DNA of 64,000 nucleotides from Larimichthys crocea (lineage: Eukaryota > Chordata > Actinopteri > Sciaenidae), in assembly GCF_000972845.2 (NCBI RefSeq), contig NC_040018.1, positions 9,459,157 to 9,523,156 on the forward strand, written 5' to 3'. The notes under the pieces are model-generated. The model did not search any database. It saw only the letters and a list, made by a program, of their open reading frames with translations, and was not told the DNA's origin. Position numbers and translations under genes: made by a program. Shown piece by piece: positions 50,480-61,047 of the stretch; the stretch's first letter is position 1, and every line of letters begins with the position of its first letter.

Positions 50480-53400
50480 CACACACAAACACAAACACAC
50501 ACACAAACCACACAGGTGGCTCTCTCCAGTCCCTCAGGAGCAATATATTCCCCTCTATGAAGCCATGGATCCATGTTATTCACTACTCTGCTCCTTATTG
50601 TGTTTCTCTTTAGCCCCGGGGACCTCGCAGGACTCTGTAGACTATGGTTACACAAGCGTTAGTCCAACATTGTCATTGTTTGCTCCAATAACGCTCCATT
50701 ATCTGCACGGGAAGCTGATGCTGCCGTTCAGCCGACAAGCTGAGCCGCAGCAAATCTCGCCCTGTCATTTCTGGCTTCATACGAGTAACTTCTTCACGGT
50801 GACAGCGTGTCGTCTGCGGCCTGGTGTCGGACTCTTTTTCTTTACAAGTTGATCCTCTACAACAGTGGTTCCCTATTTCCTCCCCGTCCCTATGTTTCCT
50901 TCTTAAAAAGGTCAATTTTAAGGAGTTTCGGAGGAATAGTTCAGGAGAAAAACATTAACGATAAAACAAGTTTTGAATCATATTTTGACCCCGTTGTATA
51001 TATCTTGGGGCACTTAGAAAGACTCCACTAATAACACGGTCTAATTGTTTTGTCACGCCTTTGGTTAGAGGTGCTAAACTTTAAAAAAACAGATAATCAT
51101 TATCGTCTCTAAAATCTGTTCCTGTTGCTGCACTCATAAACTGTTCAAACATACAGTGCAGTAGAAATACACATTTATGGCAGAACAAATCGTCCTATCA
51201 TACAGGCAGCAGTGTTTTCAACCATGGATGGAGAAAAGGGGGGAAGAGTTGACATTTGATCCCTATAACAGACAGAAAAACAGATAGCTGCCTTCAGACT
51301 TTTAGCATTTTTCCCATCAATATATCTACAAATGATCGCAGCAGTACCGTTAGACTTTTCAATCAATTAGCATTCCCCAGTAAATATAAAAAAAATGTTC
51401 TTTCTGTGACCTCAATGGTGGACGGGAAACAGGATTTTCCAAGAACTGACCACAGGAGCAGTTTCATACTTTGGAAGAGTTGGTGTTGAAACTATGAAAA
51501 TGTATCACATGCCATCACTGCAAGGAGGTGAGTAATCACATTACTCACGAAGGACTCACTAACATGCAATTACACAGTTTAGATAAAAACCTGTGATTTA
51601 TTTACACAATGTTAAACTTGTTCTGCAGCCATGAGACAAACCTCTCAGCAAAATTCCCGCACTGAAATGTTACTATTAAAAGATACGTCTGGTAATATTC
51701 TATATTTTTATCTTATTGTCAACAACTTCCATAAATGGGTTGATCCTGTCACAAACTGTTTCCTGTGTGGCCATAGACAGAGCATATTTCTCTGTGCCGT
51801 AAAGCTCCACTCTTGAAAAACACACAAAGGAGTCACAGTACTATCCCTTTAGTGCAATGAACATGGCCGCTGCGTTAATCCCACAAACACTGCTGCCATA
51901 AATATTAATCCACGACTGAAAATAGTCCAGAGCAAATGAATTATTAAGTCGTGTGTGAGTTACAGTGGTCAGCTATTTTAGGAAATTTCTCTGCAGGTTT
52001 TAAAGGGATAGTTCAGAGTTTTTAACGTGCTGTTGTATGAGGTACTTATGCATAGTCACTGTGTTGGGAGTTGGAGATGCTGTGTGCACAGAAGTAGAGC
52101 AAAGCACTGCTGTAAACAGGGTCAACTGAAAAATGTGTTTTAGCTACATGAAAAAAGGTCCACCTATAAATAGAGACAGAATAGTGATTCTCACTGCTTT
52201 AAATTGCCATCAGGTCTGTGGCATGATACGCCTATGTGGCACAGTTGTAAATGTCGTGCTTGAGCCAAAGTAGCACCAGGCAAAGTGGTGAAAATATTCT
52301 CACTATAGATATTGATTATTTTAGGTGGGTCTTTTTCTGATGACCCTGTCCACAGCAGTGCTTTGCATACAACCCCACATCCAAAAACCAGAGCTATCCC
52401 TTTAATTATGAAACTACGCATTTGTGGCGCATTTTTAAGACGTTCCAACCCTCACCTATGGTCATGAGCTTTGGGTAGTGACTGAAAGAATGAGATCGCG
52501 GATGCAAGCAGCTGAAACAAGCTTCCTCCGCCACTCGGCCTTAGAGATAGGGTGAGGAGCTCGGACATCCAGGGGTCTGATTAGGATGCCCCTCAGGCGC
52601 CTCCCTTTGGAGATGTTCTGGGCACGCCCAACTGGGAAGAGACCCTGGGAAAGACCCAGAACTCGCTGGAAGGACTATATAGCCCATCTAGCCTGGGAAC
52701 GCCTCAGGATCCTGGAGAGTGTTGCTGTGGAGAAGGAAATCTGCAGTGCAGCAGAGAATGGATGGACGGATTTTAAGATTGGGTCAGTAGGACCCAACGG
52801 GCTTGGATGAGAGCGGGAAAGTCAGACTATGGGTTGGGTTATGTTTCTTGTTATCTGATCACGTTAAAAAATCAAGTGTTCTTAGCGCCAACACTGGAAG
52901 GTGGAGTGAAAAAGCCGGCCGCCATTTTTGGGAGGGCCCCAAAAATTGTTTCAATATGGGATTACAGCACACACTTTCTCTTACCAAACGGAATATTCTG
53001 TGGGGCTCTAAAAGGTTGAGGACCTCCATTCTACACGGCTTTTCTGTACAATACATGATTTCAATCTGAGTCAGAGTGACACATTACTCTTTTTTTTACC
53101 TTTTGTCCATAACTCCACACAAGAGGGTAAATATGAAACCATGCAGAGACAAACAAAGGTAATTAGGTGCCCTCTGTGGGGTTTGTAATACAACACAGTG
53201 TTATGACTGCTTCTCTAGAGGCTGATTCATAAAGCTCGTGGATCATTACACAACACTTCACAATAAAAACATTCATTCACAAATGAAACGGACACCTGAG
53301 CCGTAAAGCGCGGCACACAGTCGTCCCCGCTCGGGTTTGTTTTTACAGAACGCAGCTCTGTCTGTGTTTATGTGAGAGCGCAGCAATGACGTAAGTCTCT

Positions 53401-55733
53401 CTTATCTGTGTCTTTATCCCCTGACTTCCCACTGTTATTAGATCTCCCTCCTGTCTCCTCTCCTCCTCCTCATCCTCCTCTCGTTCATTCTCCCACATTT
53501 ATTTTATCGCCCTCCTGTAATCCTCCTTATTCGCCCTATGCTCCTGAATCCCCTCCAATCTGTGTTTGCCTCCCGCTCTCATTCATGATCTGTAAGGTCC
53601 CGTGATTGGATTGCACCATTTAGGTCATCCTCGTAACCAAAACATCATGGGATTACCACCTCAGCTTCTTAGTTCTGTGTGTGTGTGTGTGTGTGTGTTT
53701 AATGACTCAACTTGCAATGTAAAAACAAATCTCTGTGCCAAAATCAGAGCAAAAAACATCTACAAAAAAGGATGCATCCACACAATTCATGTCGAGTTTA
53801 TCTTCATATTTTAAAACATCTATGTACAGAGCATGTCTTACATTAGTGCTGACCTTCCTCTAAACCCTCTCAGATTGATGAGTGTATTTTTCCAGCAGCC
53901 AACAGCTTAACTCATGCCAATATGGCATGAAAATCAACCTGCAGAGACTTGAAACCTGCAATAGGTAATCCATCACAGAGAACACAGAGTCATCTTCACT
54001 TTTCTTAGAAACTGACGCGTACTAATGCAGGTGAAAAGTTCTCTGTGTAGGTGTGAAGCGCAACATCTGAGAATTACAGAGCAGCTGGTATATGTTTGCC
54101 TGGTACGATATTATTGGCATATTTTATCTTATCATGGATATGTCGCATCAGCGTATACGTTAAGACAGGTAAGTAACAAATAACACTTTGAGGTGTATTT
54201 AACCTTATTCTCATGTATTCAAGTTTAAAAAAAACATATAATATAGTATATTATATGTTAATTGACTTTCTTTTTTTACTTTAAATGTGTCAACTGGGCT
54301 CTCCTGAAAATTGAAAATCAAAGTCGCTAAATTCACGTCATCAACAAAATCCAAGTTTGTTGGGGAAAGTTACTTGAAAACTGGAGTCAATTACTCATTA
54401 CATAAAAAATAACAATGAACATTACTAACCTAATTATTCAACAGTGAAAGTAATGTGTTACATTACTCGTTAACGCAAGTCAAATGAAGCGCCTTTAAAC
54501 CAAACCCTCCACACCCACGAGTCACATCTTCTGCACAGAAAACAAGAGATCGTGTAAGCAGCTCTGCAAGCTGGCATCCAGCAGCTAGCTTAGCCTCCCT
54601 GACTGCACACGGCTCTGCAGAATTCCCGACCTCGTCCACGTGGTTCGTGCTTCCTCTACTCTGACTGTGGAATTGCAGAGAGTCGCATTTCTCTCTCTTT
54701 TGGTGTCCTCTTACTGTACCACCGCCTGCCCCTGTGGCAAACCAGCACGTCTTAGACCGGTCTGACTACTGAATGCAGAGAGAATAAACTAAAACTAAAA
54801 CTAAAACTTCAATAATAATCCCAGTTAGACAGCAAACAAGTCAACAAGACGAGTGCGATAACAGGATCAGTAACTGTAATGTAATTACAGATTGTAATCC
54901 CTTACACTCAACGCCGACACCTTCTGGATCGGTTAGACGATAAGTTGGTCGATGCTGTTTTCGAGTGGTAGGACATGTACATTGAATATGAACACAGTGC
55001 TCAAATATATTGTACTCAACAAAGGAGTTTGATAGACAGTAAAACACAGTCATCCCCAATTTGACAACTTTGCATTAACCCCACCTGATGGAGACCAAGT
55101 GCCTTAATTTGACGGTTATGGAACATTTACTCGTCGTGAGCCTCTCTTTACGCTGAATGTAAATTAATTTGACAGACATGTCGTGTAACTACGTGTGACA
55201 AAGAAATGGTTAAACTGCACTGTGGCTGATTTAGTTATTCTAGAGATAACATGTAGATTGTTTTTTCCCCATCAATCAATTGATTGAACAGTTGGTAGAA
55301 TCGCAGCAGACAAAGAAGATTTTTATTGGTTGACCACCGCCCTACTCATTACTGAAGAAGTAATCACAGTAATGCGTTACTGGCCGTGTTTAAGCACCTG
55401 AACGCATCACCTGGAAGAACTGTCTGAAATGCTTGTTTAGAAAATGAAACAAAAAGCAGCGTGTAGTTATCAGGCTGAATTATAAAGAGTCTGTAATCCT
55501 CAGTCCATCTTTCTCTCTTACTTTCATTTTATCCTGGTTCATGTGCGGTCGTTTCCCCTTTTTCTTTTCTTGCTTTTCTTACATATTTGCTTTCAGTTTT
55601 CTTTTTCAAAATTAGCTTTAACCCGATTTCACTATCCTCTATTTCTGGTTACTTCCCCCTTTATTTTTTTTCCCATCTCTCCCTCTTTTACTTCCTCCAG
55701 AGGGGAGCATCTTCTTCTCTCATCAAGATTACA

Positions 55734-55781
<48 letters not shown>

Positions 55782-56592
55782 AAACAGCAGTTTCTCTTTT
55801 CATCCAGCACCACTGCAGCTGCCCTTGGAGAATATCTTGCCCTGGTATCTGAGCAAAACACACAGCACAAAGACACTCATGGCACGTGTGCGCGACTGTT
55901 GTGTGGTGTGCGCGCAAAAACACGGGGGCTGAGCAGAGTTGCAGAAGAGAAGCAATGATGACAGGAACACCCAAAGAGGGCGAACGCAAGCTCATCCGCA
56001 CATCAACAAAGTCTCCAGCTCGCTCCTGCGGAGGAAGGTGAAGAGAGAGGAGGCAGGAGACGGAGGAAATGAGGAAGCACAAGTGATTGAAGCAATGCAA
56101 CGTTGTTGTTCCCCTTCCTTCCCTCGCTGGCCGGCTTCAGTCGGCCACACCGCTGCTCCTCTCGTTATTCTAATCTCCCCTGACATGAACACATTCGAGG
56201 AAACACAGGCGTGAATGCTTTATGCTTTCGGTGGCTGCGTGCTCGGCTAGCAGGCCTGGGAAAACACAGGGTTTAAGGAGAGGAAGGGGGTGATGGTGGT
56301 GGAGGTGGAGGTGGTGGGGGCGGGGGGGGGTGATACTGAGAAAAATACAAGCAGTGTACTCAATCAAGGATGAGAGAGGAGGAAGACTGGAGAGAGAGAG
56401 ACAGACAGACGGAGAGAGAGAAAGAGAGAAACAGAAAGAGAGAGAGAGAGAGAGAGAGAGAGTCAGTCAGATAGAAAACTGGAGAGTGGTTAGCTTTGGA
56501 GAAAGCTACAACAGGAAATGAGATGAGGAGAAAGGAATTTCAACTGGGTCCAAGATGTAGTTTAAAAGCAGCGAACAATCCAGTTACCCTAG

Positions 56593-56647
<55 letters not shown>

Positions 56648-59600
56648 CAGAGACACACACCGTGAGAATGGAAAGAAAGACTGAAACTTGTAAGAACATA
56701 ATTTATGATCCCACAGTTAATACTCAGCTCCTTTGATGCTCAGCAGAGAATAAAAATAAGAACTGAAACAAAACTGTAAGTCATCAGTGTCTCTCTGAAA
56801 ATGACTAAACATCAAAAACACTGCGCCCACGCGCGCACACACACGCACACACACTGTACAGCAGCAGTGGCTTTGATCCCACGGTAAAATATGACATTAT
56901 CTGATATCGTCCTTTAGCCAGTGGAGCAAAAGTGCCGATGCAGGGAGTTCTAGAAGAAGAGTTTGAAACTTTTGCTGCATTAACCGCAACAATCAAAGGT
57001 GGGTTAAGAGGTCCAACGCGGATTAGAAACATGACACCGCTGACATGACAGGTAGCCACATTCACCACTCTTGAGTAGCTCATCTTTAAACCCACGCGCT
57101 ACCGCTGAAAACATGGTAACCTCAAAAACCAGTTTCAGCCTTGTATTAGTATACTTTTCCAGTATCAAACTGTCATTGCAGTTATTTCATTACTTGTGAA
57201 AGGCCGTGGTCAGCTTGTCAGTAACAGCGACTGTCTGATACTCACGATATTTCACAACTGCAGCAAACCACGACTGCTTCTAGACAAATGTGCAAATAAG
57301 CTCCTAAAGACAGCGCTTCACAGCTCGCACGGGGTCAACAGCACCGCAGGGAAGAGGATGGAACTTTTTTTTAGAGTCACCTTTCAAGCCAACACGGGCT
57401 GAACGTTTGATAGCAAAAGACAAGAGATTGGGTGGAGTATCGCCATAGGGAGCTTAAAGGTCAGATTAGAATGAGAATCAGAAAAGATCCCGACCTGTTT
57501 GACAACATGTCACACAGCGCACACACCGAATCTGCTTTTTTTTTCAGGCTGAGCTACATCTGATACTATATACAGCACAGTCAAGCCTAAAACACTGTTT
57601 TATGGCTATAGCATAACATAAAATGTTTGCGTCATTTAGAAACATCCCTCCTGAATTTAATCGGACATAATTAAAAACCGTCAGATAGTTTTCTGATTTT
57701 GAACGAGTCAACAGCTAAGAATAAATTCATTTCCAGTCCATCGACTGATTAACTAACAGTAAACACACTAAACTACCCCCAGGAAATGATAATCCCCTCG
57801 TGTCAGTGTCAATACTTATTATTTATCTTATTGAGCAGCTGGTTTGGTCTATAAGCTGACCACAGCAGCGATATCTTCCCCTAAACGCAATGCTGCTGGT
57901 CACAAATTGTCTGCCACGAGAAATAAACTCACACTGAAACCAGCTGAGCTGTTCTGTGCTGAGGTTTCCACATAACCACAACAGTTGTTGGATCAGCATG
58001 AAGAGGAACAGTGTGGAGACTGAAAAAAAAAAAAAAGGGGCGAGGGGGGGAGTTTACAGTTCATGTCTGGCTTGTGCTGCCTCTGCGGTAAACCAGTGTG
58101 CAGTTACTGATCAAACTCACTCTCTATCTAGAGCTAATGTTCAAACACTTTCGTTAGTCTGAATGGAAAAGTTGAGTAAAAAAGGACCACAAACGTGCAC
58201 GACGCAGTGGAGCTGCGCTGTGTCGAGAGAATCAGTTCTGTATGTTCACTCAGGATGTGAGCGATTTCTTCTTCTCTCTTTTTTAGAAGTGCAAAGAGAG
58301 GACACAGTTTAATCTCAGCACTCCCTACAGATTCTTTATCTACACATCTTTTTTTTTTTACTTCCAGAATAACGTGCAAAATGAGAGGACAACTCTCCCG
58401 TGCACGCACTCACAAACAGGCCTGGCACGCACAATGGTGAGAAGATATGGTATCTTTTGCAAGCACAGGAAAGGGAGAGTGAGCTGGGTGTATGTCTGTG
58501 TGTATGTGGCAAGCTGACATTGCTGCCAGAGGAGAGTAACACTGTTGCAAAACCTGATTTAATCAGCCGTGTGTGCCATTCACCGCAGAAGTGTTTTAAC
58601 GACTTTCCATGGCGTAGAAACGATACGGCGACTCCCTCTGACAACTTCCCCACACTTGAGTTTTTCTCGTGTGTGGTGGGGGGGAATGTTTTCATGTTTT
58701 TGTCATTGTCAGCAGGTAGAGGTCGTCCCAGGGAGGGATCGAGTCGACTATTCCTGCTGGGGCATCTGAAGGACATCCTGAAGGAGCGGCACTCTGGGTG
58801 AGCTCTCCAGCCCTTTATTTACCCCTGCTGACCCTGCATGCTGGGCCTGCGGCGATAATTCCACACTATTCCTAGTATATGTTCTCGTGGAGGACACGTT
58901 ACTGAGTGCAGGGAGAGCTGCTGCACCCAACCCGGATTATTCCACCCTGGAACCGAAACACGGTCTGCGTCTACACAGTCAACAGACGTGTTTACAGCAA
59001 ACTACTTCCCAGAGAGCTGGCCTTCTAGGACAAAAATAAAGAACTTCTTATGTGCGTAATGTAATCATAACCTCATATGAAGCTTGTTTTCTTTCTCGAC
59101 AAACTAACCTGAACCCTTCACCTAAAGGAGAGCGGTAGTCCTCCACACTGACTGAGCGTTTCTAAAACACCCACCCCCTTCACGTCGTCTCCTATTCAGT
59201 CTGGACCAGAGGAAGTTTGGGAACCTCTGTTGGCCAGCTGTCAAGGAGAGGAGGGGGGGCCTCTGTCACTACACACCAACTTTTCCCTCCCAACTCTAAG
59301 TTGCCCAGCCTGAGCTGCCTGAATTCAGCCGCCCACTCCCCGTTTCCTCGACCTCCACCACTTTACTTCCTCTAGTCTAGTGTTTCTACCACCAGTGTTT
59401 CTCACACAATGTTTTTATGTTAAAGATGAATTCGCGTTAGGCTGTGGGTTTGCCAGATTATATCTATCTGAGCTCTATGGAGCTTTTTAGCGCCTTTCAG
59501 CTGATTGTTTTGGTTTCGCAGTCCACAGCTTTACTTTTGTGGTTTAGTCTCTCTCATCAGCATCATTTCAGCTCTCTACGCTACCAACCCAGCACCAAAA

Positions 59601-61008
59601 AGCACACAGATAAAGTAGCGACCAGCTGGCAGGCACATACAGAGCCAGATATTTTTCTCAGGACATCAAAATAGAAATAAAAGAGTGTGTGAGAGAGAGA
59701 ATTAACACCACCGAGTGTCAAACAAGCCTGAAACTAGATTCTGACTTTTGCTGTTTGCGCCCGTACATGTGCCTCAAAACTCATAAAAACATTACTAGGT
59801 ACCACACATGGCACGTTTAAGTTCTGCAGATTTGAGCAAAGTTTGGCTGCACAGTACATAATCACTGACCTACTGGCAACCACGTGAGTTTAAGATGTTA
59901 AACTAGTTTATTATTACACATTTCTGTAGAGGGGTGTATGTTAAATTGAGCCAAGACATGGCCTGATGATGTGTTTTCCAGTGACCTGAACTCGTCTGAG
60001 TTCTTCAAACTGTGCTTCTAGCAGCGACAGAGCAGTCGAAACGCACATATGTTGTCGTTAATTAGAGCAAAGTCCCGACTCCAGCTGTGCCGCTGAGAAT
60101 TCCCGTCTCTCTCTGAGCACTGACAGAGACACAGACGCTGACAGACGAGGCACAGCCTGCTCCTGTATGTGAGACACCACCTCTGTCCCCTCGCTCCGTG
60201 TCTCACTACATCTGCTTTGCATTAGCTTGTTGCCATGCAGGAAAAAACACACAATTCTTTTGTAGTCTATTCCAGCCAATCAGGAAGTGAATTGGGGGTA
60301 GTTTCCTGTTTCCTGTGTTCCCCAGACAGTACGGACTTGGGCCCAGTAGCCCTGTTCGGTTTCCGAAATTCATGCGTTCCTCCAGGAAACCCAAAAGCGT
60401 CATCACCATAACAATAATAAGTCTTCTCCCTCTCTCTCTCTCTCTCTCTCTCTCCTCTACAAATATGTGGCAGACTTTCAGCTCTGAGTCATCAGCCAAT
60501 CTGATCTGATGCCAAAGGACAAGACTTTGATGAAAACAATGTGATGCAAGGGTTACACAGACATTACCGGGAGAAGAGCTCTGTGGGGATCAGACTGACA
60601 TGGAGTATGAGCGCTGCTAGGTAACAAGACAGAGTAAACTCTGCTGTATGACATGACAGAAGAACAAGGACTGAGGAAACTCAAGAGGCCAGGCTTGGAA
60701 GTGACGACAACTTAAAATGTTCTTCGTGAATGCCGGTAAACTGTAAATAACAAGTCATGATATACTGATAAAGCTTGTTTCTAGGTAACATGACGTCACT
60801 TTGCCGGTTGGAGAAATGGACATTAAGTTGGATTTTTCACTTTATACTTCCACTCCTCTGCATATCAGAGAGACATATTGCACTTTTAGTGCACTACATT
60901 TACTTGGCAGCTTTAGGTTAGCGGTTACATTAGTAGCAACTGATATTTCTTTTCATAATCCACTAATCTGCTGATTATTTCTCAATTAATCGGTCAATAA
61001 AATGCTAG

Positions 61009-61047
<39 letters not shown>

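Noticed and set aside
58400..58801. 133-codon plus-strand ORF with an exon-like segment (CAG before 58716, GTGAGC after 58798)
   Set aside because: No recognisable protein family on either strand, and repeat-like composition at the 5' part; splice-like ends alone are not enough.
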